From positions 1 through 17,289 of the forward strand of contig JAZOPZ010000004.1 of the NCBI GenBank assembly GCA_045655805.1: DNA of 17,289 bases, in the 5' to 3' direction. The DNA comes from UBA11475 sp045655805 (lineage in GTDB: Bacteria; Bacillota; Clostridia; Christensenellales; Borkfalkiaceae). Position 1 is the stretch's first letter, and each line of letters starts with the position of its first letter. The notes under the pieces were generated by a model. That model was not told where the DNA came from and made no database searches. It saw only the letters and a program-made list of their open reading frames with translations. Shown piece by piece: positions 1-6,785 of this stretch. A program made the position numbers and the translations under genes.

Positions 1-185
1 AAAAGTGATATGCAAGACAAGTCTTGCGTTATATTGCGACTTTTAGTCGCAGTTATATTAAATAAATCCACAACTTGCCGATAGGCAAATTTCACCGCCG
101 TAGGCGATATCACTTGTCGTTAGACAAATATAACAAATCCGTTTGCGGATTTATTTAGTTGCCGAATCCCTTGTAGGGACTCGGC
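1..185. repeat. Array of mini-hairpins, left copy, incomplete at the window edge
   Basis: Seven small inverted repeats follow one another with 6-25 nt of AT-rich spacer. Their positions (stem/stem) are 12-18/21-27, 35-41/45-51, 75-79/84-88, 96-99/103-106, 114-118/123-127, 135-141/146-152 and 161-170/176-185, the last with one A-C mismatch. AAATAAATCC at 60-69 is also the exact reverse complement of 147-156, so the core 60-156 could close as a multibranched structure. The reverse complement of 60-185 matches 17153-17278 nearly throughout, so this is an inverted copy of the right-end element. The two hairpins at 12-51 have no counterpart at the right because the window stops there. No protein is encoded. 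This is a dispersed, structured repeat of a family I do not recognise. Confidence 0.85.
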
Positions 186-205
186 TTTGGGTGTTTTTTG
201 TTTTT
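161..205 (+). terminator. Possible terminator at the array edge
   Basis: A ten-pair stem with one A-C mismatch (161-170 with 176-185, loop TTGTA) is followed by CTTTGGGTG and a T-rich run at 192-205. The right-hand copy, read from the minus strand, has the same hairpin followed by CTTTGGGTGGC and five T. A transcript running through the array toward the genes could end here. The T run is about 7 nt from the stem, which is far for an intrinsic terminator, so the call is weak. Confidence 0.35.
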
Positions 206-213
206 AAAAGCAC

Positions 214-242
214 TTGATAAAATTTTTTAGTTGTGGTATACT
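214..242 (+). promoter_or_regulatory. Sigma-A-type promoter of the 249-451 leader and SLOG gene
   Basis: TTGATA (214-219) and TATACT (237-242) are separated by exactly 17 bp, with TG one base before the -10 box in the run GTGGTATACT. The expected start is about base 249, exactly where the first stem of the nested hairpin region begins. The 14 bases 233-246 are identical to those at 1667-1680 in the uvrC promoter. Confidence 0.7.
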
Positions 243-248
243 AATTTT

Positions 249-451
249 GCGAAACAAAACGAATATTATAATTTTAAAGCGTAATTTTTTATTTTGGTAT
301 AATTAGGCTTTCTTTTTTGCATACTCATTTTAGAATTTGACAAAATGCAAATTCCCAAAAATGAGTATGGGCTTACGCTTTTTATTCGTTTTGTTTCGCG
401 ACAACGGGGTTTGCGTTTTTGGTGCGTTGACTTCGGTTGGCGCACTTTTTT
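249..451 (+). ncRNA. Candidate structured leader or small RNA upstream of the SLOG gene
   Basis: Nested inverted repeats span this stretch. Bases 249-265 pair with 383-399 (17 perfect pairs), 276-284 with 373-381 (9), 320-331 with 358-369 (12), and 333-339 with 348-354 (7). A separate terminator hairpin follows at 422-445. The promoter at 214-242 would start transcription at about 249, so the 5' end would lie in the outer stem. The result would be a rod-like RNA of about 200 nt that ends just before the ribosome site of the SLOG gene. It could be an attenuating leader or a stand-alone small RNA. The rod shape and size recall 6S RNA, but I see no diagnostic 6S sequence. The pairing is seen directly; transcription is inferred. 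Confidence 0.45.
422..451 (+). terminator. Intrinsic terminator with UUCG tetraloop
   Basis: Bases 422-431 pair with 436-445 (ten pairs, three of them G-U) around a TTCG loop closed by C-G, and six T follow at 446-451. It lies between the candidate leader RNA and the ribosome site at 459-462, so it would either end a small RNA or attenuate the SLOG gene. Confidence 0.7.
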
Positions 452-467
452 ATTTTATGAGGCTGGT

Positions 468-968
468 ATGAAAACTTGTTGTTTTATTGGACATAGGAAC
501 GTTTTAGCAACGGACGAACTTTGTGATGCAATAAAGCGTACGGTTTTAGAACTTATTGTAGATAAGGGCGTACAAATTTTTTTGTTTGGTAGCGCAAGCA
601 ATTTTGACGAATTATCTTTGAAAATAGTTACCGAAATAAAAAAGGATTATCCTTTTATTAAGCGCGTGTATTATCGCGCTCAATATCCTATAATAGAAAA
701 GTGGTATAAAGATTACTTGTTGGGGATTTACGACGACACTTTATTTCCGTCTAGTGCTAAAAAAGCAGGCAAAGCGTCTTACGTTGAGCGAAACCAAGCA
801 ATGATAGATGCAAGTGATTTTTGTATATTTTATTATGACGAAAGGTATTTGCCGTCGAAAAGAAAACGCTTTCACGATGCGATAAATCTTTTTCAACCTA
901 AAAGTGGAACAAAACTTGCTTACGAGTATGCAATTAAAAAGCAAAAACAAGTTTTTAATTTATTTTAA
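468..968 (+). CDS. SLOG-family protein (DUF1273/YpsA-like)
   Basis: A 166-residue protein of the SLOG superfamily, the Rossmann-like nucleotide or ligand binding fold shared with DprA and LOG proteins. The family signatures visible are the N-terminal CCFIGHR (residues 4-10), FGSASNFD (40-47), YVERNQAMID (105-114) and SGTKLAYEYA (146-155), the last two being typical of the binding pocket. Its cellular role is unknown; SLOG proteins are thought to sense or process nucleotide-type ligands. I chose ATG 468 because GAGG stands at 459-462 and the family motif starts directly after it. An in-frame ATG at 345 lies inside the hairpin region, has no ribosome site, and would add 41 unrelated residues. 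A terminator just upstream suggests attenuation. The gene meets the ArsR gene tail to tail, with the two stops overlapping by 4 bp. Confidence 0.8.
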   Translation: MKTCCFIGHRNVLATDELCDAIKRTVLELIVDKGVQIFLFGSASNFDELSLKIVTEIKKDYPFIKRVYYRAQYPIIEKWYKDYLLGIYDDTLFPSSAKKAGKASYVERNQAMIDASDFCIFYYDERYLPSKRKRFHDAINLFQPKSGTKLAYEYAIKKQKQVFNLF

Positions 969-1300
969 TACCCTAAAAATTCGACGCCTTTTAGAAGAAC
1001 TTCGTTTAGAAGGTCGTTTCGAAGTGAATAAAAAATTATTTTGCCTTGACGCTTGGTTTTTACGGCGTTAAGGCTTTTTAATAACCGTAATTGGTGTGAT
1101 ACCGTCGTTTGGTTTAGCCCTAGTAAATTTGCAATATCGCTGACACACATTTCACTTATCGCGAGCGCCGATAGCATTTTTAGCCTAGTGTAGTCGGCAA
1201 AAATTGAAAAGAACCCCACTAAATCGTCTAAAATTTCGCCGTCCGGTATATAATCTTTTATAAGCGTTTGTTGCTTTTTGTCGAGTAAAATTTCTTGCAT
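965..1300 (-). CDS. ArsR/SmtB-family transcriptional regulator
   Basis: A 111-residue winged-helix repressor. Residues 38-90 hold the ArsR-type fold: the RLKMLSAL helix, then EMCVSDIANLLGLNQTTVSHQLRLLKSLNAV with the recognition helix, then a wing KRQGKIIFYSL. The SmtB/CadC metal motif ELCV(C/G)DL appears here as EMCVSDI, keeping one of the possible cysteines, so metal sensing is possible but not shown. The start is supported by AGGTG (minus strand, 1305-1309) a few bases before the ATG. Upstream, at 1350-1364, lies a perfect palindrome with a further half-site at 1374-1380, a likely operator for autoregulation and perhaps for control of the small hydrophobic ORF at 1447. The 3' end overlaps the stop of the convergent SLOG gene. 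Confidence 0.85.
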   Translation of the reverse strand: MQEILLDKKQQTLIKDYIPDGEILDDLVGFFSIFADYTRLKMLSALAISEMCVSDIANLLGLNQTTVSHQLRLLKSLNAVKTKRQGKIIFYSLRNDLLNEVLLKGVEFLGY

Positions 1301-1349
1301 AATTCACCTAATATATGCGCAAAGAATACACTTTAGCATACGATTTATT

Positions 1350-1380
1350 TATAGTTTAACTATAACATATTTTTATAGTT
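1350..1380. promoter_or_regulatory. Candidate ArsR operator: palindrome plus extra half-site
   Basis: TATAGTTTAACTATA at 1350-1364 is a perfect inverted repeat about a central T. A third copy of the half-site TATAGTT follows at 1374-1380. It lies between the ArsR gene and the divergent small ORF, overlapping minus-strand promoter-like boxes, the usual place for an ArsR-family operator. Binding is inferred. Confidence 0.5.
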
Positions 1381-1446
1381 GTAATTTTTACGGGTTTTAA
1401 CGCATATTGTATATTACCGTCAAATTTTGGCGTAAAGGGGGTTTGT

Positions 1447-1596
1447 ATGAATTCAAATATAGTTTTACTTGCGCTACTTTTTATTTTGCTTAACGGTAAC
1501 GTGATTGATATTACGCAACTTTTGTTGCTGTTGGCTCTTTTAAGTTACGGATGCCACGGACTTTTTAACAACTGCTGTAATAATACGAACAACTGA
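1447..1596 (+). CDS. Small hydrophobic peptide, 49 residues, Cys- and Asn-rich tail
   Basis: This ORF starts with ATG 1447 behind a strong ribosome site (AAAGGGGG at 1434-1441) and ends with TGA 1594-1596. A terminator follows 6 bp later, so it sits in a complete expression unit. The peptide begins MNSNIVLLALLFILL. It has two hydrophobic stretches (about residues 5-15 and 22-34) split by NGNVIDIT, then a tail GCHGLFNNCCNNTNN with three cysteines, one histidine and many asparagines. This suggests a membrane-associated or surface peptide; short Leu-rich proteins with such tails occur in spore-forming Clostridia, but no function is established here. The gene diverges from the ArsR gene and could be its target. 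I do not recognise a named family. Confidence 0.6.
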   Translation: MNSNIVLLALLFILLNGNVIDITQLLLLLALLSYGCHGLFNNCCNNTNN

Positions 1597-1602
1597 TAGA
1601 AT

Positions 1603-1630
1603 AAAGAGTGAGTCTTTCACTCTTTTTCTT
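1603..1630 (+). terminator. Intrinsic terminator after the small ORF
   Basis: AAAGAGTGA (1603-1611) pairs with TCACTCTTT (1617-1625) over nine base pairs with loop GTCTT. The T-rich tract TTTTTCTTTTT follows. It separates the small ORF from the uvrC operon promoter. Confidence 0.75.
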
Positions 1631-1647
1631 TTTATAAGAAAAAGGCA

Positions 1648-1676
1648 TTGAAAAAATTTTTCTAAAGTGGTATACT
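1648..1676 (+). promoter_or_regulatory. Sigma-A-type promoter of the uvrC operon
   Basis: TTGAAA (1648-1653) and TATACT (1671-1676) are 17 bp apart. The spacer has an A tract then a T tract, and GTGG precedes the -10 box. The 14 bases 1667-1680 are the same as in the promoter at 214-242. The start site would be near 1683, leaving a 5' leader of about 16 nt before uvrC. Confidence 0.75.
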
Positions 1677-1698
1677 AATTATATATTATAGGTAGTGT

Positions 1699-3531
1699 AT
1701 GAGCGTGATTGAAGAAAAACTCAAAACTTTACCCGATAGCCCCGGCGTATATATTATGTACGACGAAAACAACCACGTTATTTACGTGGGTAAGGCTAAA
1801 AACTTAAAGCGCAGGGTAAAACAATACTTTTTTAACGGCGTCAAAACCGAAAAGGTTATGGCGATGGTTAATCGCGTTAAAAATTTTGAGTACATCATTG
1901 CTAATAGTGAAATCGACGCTTTATCCCTTGAAGATAACCTTATTAAAAAACATAAACCAAAGTATAATATTTTACTTAAAGACGATAAAACTTATCCTTA
2001 TATTAAAATTAACCTTAAAGATGATTATCCGGCGCTTTCGATTACTAGAAAGTTAAAAAAGGACGGCGCTAAATATTTTGGTCCGTTTATGGCAGGTATT
2101 AACGCTAATGAGATTATTGAACTAGTTAATCTTACCTATAAACTTCGCCCGTGTAATACTGCGGTAAGTCTTTGTAAGGTTAAAAAAGAGTGCTTAAACT
2201 ACCATATAGGCAGGTGTTATGCTCCTTGCGCAGGTAAAATCACGCGTGAAGAATATATGCAACGCGTTTACGACGCCGTTGACTTTTTATCGGGTGGTTC
2301 TGACGATAAACCAAAAGAGATTTTAACTGCTGAAATGTTAAGACACTCCGAGCGTGAAGAGTTTGAATCAGCGCTCGCTTGTCGTGAAAAATTAAAAAGT
2401 CTTGAAAAGTTAAAATTAAAGCGCATAACAAACTTAAGTAAGTTTATCGACGCTGATATTATAGCCGTCACTACTAATAAAATTTATACGGTTTTTTCGC
2501 TCTTGATTATTCGTAGTGGGAGAATGCTCGGCGCAAAAACATTTGATGAAGAAGACGCATCACTTTCGGACGGCGACGCAGTTAGCGAGTTTATCGCACG
2601 CTACTATAAAAATCAAATAGAATTGCCGTCGGAGATTATACTTTCAACAGAGATTGAAAACGCTAGCGTTTTAGAAAAGTATTTTGCGGAAAAGTTCTCT
2701 AAAACAGTTACGGTGCTAACCCCTAAACAAGGGATGAGAAAACAACTCGTCGATATGGCGTTAGTCAACGCTAACGAGTATCTTGAAAAGTCCGTTTCTA
2801 AAATCAAACATAAGTCGGATATGACGGTAATTGCTTGCCAAAAACTTCAGTCTGTGCTACAATTATCTAACTATCCAAAGCGTATTGAGTGTTTTGATAT
2901 TTCGCACATTTCGGGAGTGGACAAGGTTGGTTCAATGTCCGTCGCTATCGACGGTGAAAAAGCCACTTCAGAGTACCGTCGTTTCAAAATTAAGACGGTT
3001 GAAGGAAACAACGACTTCGAGAGCCTTAAAGAAGTTTTACGCCGTAGGCTTGCTAAACTCGGCACGGAGGAAGAAGTTAAATTTCCAAAACCAGATTTAA
3101 TCGTTATCGACGGTGGCAAAGGGCAATTGTCTTCTGTTAAAGAAGTGTTTGACGAATTTAATATAACTGATATCGATTTGATTTCGCTTGCCGAAAAGGA
3201 AGAAGAAATTTATCTCGTTGGTCAAAGTTTGCCTATAATGCTTGATAAATCCGATTATACTTTAAGACTATTGCAACGCGTTCGTGACGAGGCGCATAGG
3301 TTTGCCGTAACTTTTAATCGCAGTTTGCGTGGCAAAAGAAGTTTGTCTTCCGTTTTGGACGATATCGATGGCATAGGCAAGGTAAAAAAACAAGCGTTAC
3401 TTGATAAGTTTAAGGATTTGTCGGGTATTATTTCTGCAACTAAAGAAGACTTGATGACGGTTGACGGCATTGGAGAAACGCACGCGAATTCTATAACCAA
3501 TAAACTAAAAAGTGAAGGGCTTATAAAATAA
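1699..3531 (+). CDS. uvrC: Excinuclease ABC subunit C
   Basis: UvrC makes both incisions around bulky lesions in nucleotide excision repair, after UvrA and UvrB have loaded at the damage. The 610-residue length is normal for the family. The N-terminal GIY-YIG nuclease is seen in SPGVYIM (14-20) and VIYVGKAKNLKRR (27-39). A UVR domain that contacts UvrB lies at about 205-240 (EREEFESALACREKLKSLEKL). The UvrC RNase H-like nuclease shows ECFDISHISG, TVEGNNDFESLKEVLRRR and PDLIVIDGGKGQ. Two helix-hairpin-helix motifs close the protein (DDIDGIGKVKKQALL and MTVDGIGETHANSI). It is the first gene of an operon. The stop shares its last A with the ATG of the HAD gene, a TAATG overlap typical of translational coupling. 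The ribosome site is only AGG at 1690-1692. Confidence 0.97.
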   Translation: MSVIEEKLKTLPDSPGVYIMYDENNHVIYVGKAKNLKRRVKQYFFNGVKTEKVMAMVNRVKNFEYIIANSEIDALSLEDNLIKKHKPKYNILLKDDKTYPYIKINLKDDYPALSITRKLKKDGAKYFGPFMAGINANEIIELVNLTYKLRPCNTAVSLCKVKKECLNYHIGRCYAPCAGKITREEYMQRVYDAVDFLSGGSDDKPKEILTAEMLRHSEREEFESALACREKLKSLEKLKLKRITNLSKFIDADIIAVTTNKIYTVFSLLIIRSGRMLGAKTFDEEDASLSDGDAVSEFIARYYKNQIELPSEIILSTEIENASVLEKYFAEKFSKTVTVLTPKQGMRKQLVDMALVNANEYLEKSVSKIKHKSDMTVIACQKLQSVLQLSNYPKRIECFDISHISGVDKVGSMSVAIDGEKATSEYRRFKIKTVEGNNDFESLKEVLRRRLAKLGTEEEVKFPKPDLIVIDGGKGQLSSVKEVFDEFNITDIDLISLAEKEEEIYLVGQSLPIMLDKSDYTLRLLQRVRDEAHRFAVTFNRSLRGKRSLSSVLDDIDGIGKVKKQALLDKFKDLSGIISATKEDLMTVDGIGETHANSITNKLKSEGLIK

Positions 3532-4370
3532 TGAAGTATAAGATGTTGTTTTCCGATTATGACGGAACTTTTCAAAAGTTAGAGTGGGGTGAAGATATAC
3601 CTCAAATTATGCTTGACGCCGTTAAAGATTATCGTAAGGCAGGTGGCAAGTTTGTGCTTTGTTCGGGTAGGCCGTTATACACGCAAAATCTTCTTGCAAA
3701 AAAATACGGGCTCGTTTGTGACGCCAATATAGCGTCGCAAGGTAGCGTGATTGCCGTTAACGGGGAGGTTATAAAAAAGAGTGGGCTTTCGATTGATTGC
3801 CACACTAAAATTAGAAAAATTTTAGACGCGCACGGTAGGGAATATTCTTGCTTTGTAAACGGTGATTTGTATTACTATGGCACGAGTGAGATTATGCAAG
3901 GATATTTAGGTTACTATAAGGGAAATAAATATTTCGTTGAAGATTTCTCAAAAAATCCGGTAACTTCGGGCGAAGTGTACGAAAAGTTGCTCGTTATGAA
4001 GACGACTGACGAAGACTTAAGTGATATCGTTGACGAGATAAACGGGGTTTGTGGCGACGCGGTTGAAATGAATAGTGGCGCTCCAATGATTTTAGAAATC
4101 GTCGATAAATCTTGCACTAAATACGAGGCGTGCAAAGTCATTGCAAAATACTTTGGTATTGACGAGGGCGACTGCGTTTCTATGGGGGATAGTACCAATG
4201 ATTTGACGCTCGTTAAATTTGGTTTAGGTATCGGAGTTGAAGGTGGTCATCCCGACCTTTTATCGGCTGTTGATTATATCGCTCCACCGATTGAAGACTT
4301 CCCTGTAAAGCAAGTGATTGATAAAATTATCACAGGTGAAGATATAGCAAAAATTTATAAAAAAAGGTAA
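3531..4370 (+). CDS. Cof-type HAD-superfamily phosphatase
   Basis: A 279-residue haloacid dehalogenase-type hydrolase of the Cof/YbiV group, which removes phosphate from small phosphorylated metabolites such as sugar phosphates or flavin intermediates. Motif I is SDYDGT with the nucleophile D9 and D11. Motif II is CSGRP with S45. The motif III lysine is probably K198. Motif IV is MGDSTND with D220 and D224. The region between about 85 and 190 is the C2-type cap that sets substrate choice, so the substrate cannot be told. Translation is likely coupled to uvrC through the TAATG overlap, and lon follows 3 bp after the stop. The operon link to DNA repair is probably positional rather than functional. 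Confidence 0.9.
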   Translation: MKYKMLFSDYDGTFQKLEWGEDIPQIMLDAVKDYRKAGGKFVLCSGRPLYTQNLLAKKYGLVCDANIASQGSVIAVNGEVIKKSGLSIDCHTKIRKILDAHGREYSCFVNGDLYYYGTSEIMQGYLGYYKGNKYFVEDFSKNPVTSGEVYEKLLVMKTTDEDLSDIVDEINGVCGDAVEMNSGAPMILEIVDKSCTKYEACKVIAKYFGIDEGDCVSMGDSTNDLTLVKFGLGIGVEGGHPDLLSAVDYIAPPIEDFPVKQVIDKIITGEDIAKIYKKR

Positions 4371-4373
4371 CTT

Positions 4374-6773
4374 ATGGAAGATAATAAAGACTTAAAAATA
4401 ACCGAAGAAAACAAAGTGGATAATTCGGTTGTGGAACAAAACGACGATACCGTTGCGACTCAAAATCAGCCGTCTACGGTTGTTTTGCCGATGATTGCTA
4501 TTAGGGGTAACGTGTTTTTTCCTACTAGTTTAATAAATTTTGAAGTTGGCAGAGTAAAATCAATCAACGCAGTTGAAGCAAGTAAACAAAGCGGGGGTAT
4601 GATTTTTATTGCTACGCAAAAAAAGGTTTCGGACGAAAATCCAGCGCAACAAGATATTTATACGGTTGGCGTAGTGCTTAAGATTAGGCAAGTTATTAAA
4701 AGCAATAATACTAATATTGTAAAACTCAGCGGTGAAGGGCTTTACCGTGCAAAAATCGTCGGTTATATCACTGGCGAAAATTACCTTAAAGTAGAGGTAA
4801 TGCGTTCAGACTACTTACCGTGTGAAGAAGGTTTTAAGGACGCAGGTTTCCGTACGGCCAAAGATACCGTTAAAGAATACGCTATGGCTAGTAAGCGCTT
4901 ATCAAAAGAAGTGGTTGCTATGCTTGACGATTTTACTGATATTGACGTTTTTACTGATAATATTTTGACACTTTTACCGATTGCCGAAAGTAAAAAACAA
5001 TCGGTTTTAGATACCGACGACGGTAAAGAAAGGCTGATAAAACTCGTTTCAATTTTGAAAGAAGAAGTTGAAATCGTTAAAATTCAAAAAACTATTGAAG
5101 ACACCGTTAGAAAAAATATTGACGCAAGTCAAAAAGAGTATTACTTAAGGGAACAACTTAAGGCTATTCACACCGAACTTGGCGACGACGAGGACGAGAA
5201 AGAAGTTTTGCGTAACGCCGTTAAAGAAAAATCTTTGCCTGAAAGTTCGGAGGCTAAAGTCCTTAAGGAAATCGATAGGCTTGATAAAATCAATCCGTCT
5301 TCACCTGATTATTCTATAATATTAAACTATCTCGATTGGATTAAGGATTTGCCGTTTGGTAAATTCACAAAAGATTGCAAGGATTTAGCAAAGGCTGAAA
5401 AAATCCTTGATGAAGATCATTTCGGTTTAGAAAAGGTTAAGGAAAGAATAGTTGAATATTTAGCAGTTTTACATCTCACTAAAAAACTCAAAGGCCCGAT
5501 ACTTTGTTTCGTTGGGCCACCGGGGGTTGGTAAGACTTCTATTGCAAAATCTATCGCTAGGGCGACGGGTAGGAACTTCGTTAGAATGAGTCTTGGTGGC
5601 GTTAAGGACGAGGCGGAAATTCGTGGTCACCGTCGTACCTACGTCGGCGCTATGCCTGGTAGAATTATTTACGGCTTAAAGCAAGCGGGTTCGGCTAACC
5701 CCGTGTTCTTACTTGACGAAATAGATAAACTTTCGGCTGATATACACGGCGATCCTGCTAGCGCGCTTTTAGAAGTTTTAGACCCTGAACAAAATTCAAC
5801 GTTTAGAGATAGATTTTTGGAAATACCTTGCGATTTGTCAAACGTTATGTTCATAACGACGGCAAACAGTATCGAGAGTATTCCTGCGCCACTTTTAGAT
5901 AGGATGGAAGTCATTACTTTAAGTGGCTACACCGATTGGGAAAAGAGTGAAATCGCTAGCAAGTATTTGTTACCTAAAACACTTAAAGAAAATGGCTTAA
6001 AACCATCTCAAATGGAACTCACTAAAGACGGCATTGACGAAATTATTGATTGTTACACGATGGAGGCAGGCGTTAGAAATCTTGAAAGACAAATCGGTAG
6101 CGTGGTTAGAAAAGTCGCAAAAGGGTTTGCGCTTAAAGAATTTACGGGTAAACAAATCATAGATAAAAATAGGGTAGGAGAACTTTTAGGCGTAAAGCAT
6201 AAGCATGAAAATTTAGCGCTCGAAAAAGACGAAATAGGCGCTTGCACGGGGCTTGCTTGGACTAGCGTAGGTGGTACGACTTTAACCATTGAAGTCGGTC
6301 TTATGAAAGGAAAAGGCGAAATTATCTTGACGGGTAAACTTGGCGACGTTATGAAGGAAAGCGCTCGCGCAGGCATTACTTACATTAGGGCAAACGCGGA
6401 AAAGTTTAACCTTAAAGAAGAAGACTTTAAGGAAGTTGATATTCACGTCCACGTACCTGAAGGCGCAACGCCAAAAGACGGCCCAAGCGCAGGTATTACT
6501 ATGGCTACGGCTATACTCTCGGCATTGACAAAACGCGCCGTAAAAAAGAGCGTTGCTATGACGGGAGAACTTACTTTAAGGGGTAAAGTTTTGGCTATTG
6601 GTGGGCTTAAAGAAAAGGCGTTGGCAGCATTTCGCGTAGGCGTTGATACCGTAATCGTGCCAAAGGCTAACGAAAGAGATATCGACGAACTCCCTGAAGA
6701 AGTTAAAAATAAACTTAAATTCGTTACGGTTTCTTCCGTTGACGAAGTGTTTGAAATCGCGCTTAACAAGTAA
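4374..6773 (+). CDS. lon: ATP-dependent protease Lon
   Basis: Lon is a cytosolic homohexameric AAA+ protease that degrades misfolded and regulatory proteins. At 799 residues it matches LonA length. An acidic, non-conserved leader of about 33 residues precedes the N-terminal substrate-binding domain, which opens with VVLPMIAIRGNVFFP. Then come a helical region, Walker A GPPGVGKT (381-388), Walker B PVFLLDEIDK (443-452), the sensor region MFITTANS, and the C-terminal protease domain. The catalytic serine is S705 in KDGPSAG and its partner lysine is K748 in GGLKEKALAA, so the Ser-Lys dyad is intact. The ribosome site AAAAAGG overlaps the end of the HAD gene. ysxC follows 12 bp later, the same lon-ysxC order as in Bacillus. 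I see no heat-shock operator such as CIRCE or a CtsR box upstream. Confidence 0.97.
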   Translation: MEDNKDLKITEENKVDNSVVEQNDDTVATQNQPSTVVLPMIAIRGNVFFPTSLINFEVGRVKSINAVEASKQSGGMIFIATQKKVSDENPAQQDIYTVGVVLKIRQVIKSNNTNIVKLSGEGLYRAKIVGYITGENYLKVEVMRSDYLPCEEGFKDAGFRTAKDTVKEYAMASKRLSKEVVAMLDDFTDIDVFTDNILTLLPIAESKKQSVLDTDDGKERLIKLVSILKEEVEIVKIQKTIEDTVRKNIDASQKEYYLREQLKAIHTELGDDEDEKEVLRNAVKEKSLPESSEAKVLKEIDRLDKINPSSPDYSIILNYLDWIKDLPFGKFTKDCKDLAKAEKILDEDHFGLEKVKERIVEYLAVLHLTKKLKGPILCFVGPPGVGKTSIAKSIARATGRNFVRMSLGGVKDEAEIRGHRRTYVGAMPGRIIYGLKQAGSANPVFLLDEIDKLSADIHGDPASALLEVLDPEQNSTFRDRFLEIPCDLSNVMFITTANSIESIPAPLLDRMEVITLSGYTDWEKSEIASKYLLPKTLKENGLKPSQMELTKDGIDEIIDCYTMEAGVRNLERQIGSVVRKVAKGFALKEFTGKQIIDKNRVGELLGVKHKHENLALEKDEIGACTGLAWTSVGGTTLTIEVGLMKGKGEIILTGKLGDVMKESARAGITYIRANAEKFNLKEEDFKEVDIHVHVPEGATPKDGPSAGITMATAILSALTKRAVKKSVAMTGELTLRGKVLAIGGLKEKALAAFRVGVDTVIVPKANERDIDELPEEVKNKLKFVTVSSVDEVFEIALNK

Positions 6774-6785
6774 AGGAAAAAAATT

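Noticed and set aside
60..156. Hairpin array as a CRISPR array
   Set aside because: Repeat and spacer lengths do not fit: the constant parts are about 7 nt, the variable parts are themselves palindromes, and no cas genes are present.
249..451. Calling the leader RNA 6S RNA or a known riboswitch
   Set aside because: Size and rod shape are only suggestive and I see no diagnostic sequence of 6S, T-box, purine or preQ1 classes.
345..467. In-frame ATG at 345 that would extend the SLOG protein by 41 residues
   Set aside because: It lies within the hairpin region and terminator, has no ribosome site, and the extension looks unrelated to the family. ATG 468 has GAGG and begins the conserved motif.
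5669..6376. Long minus-strand open frames opposite lon, and similar ones opposite other genes
   Set aside because: They are shadows of real genes, with no ribosome sites or recognisable protein features.
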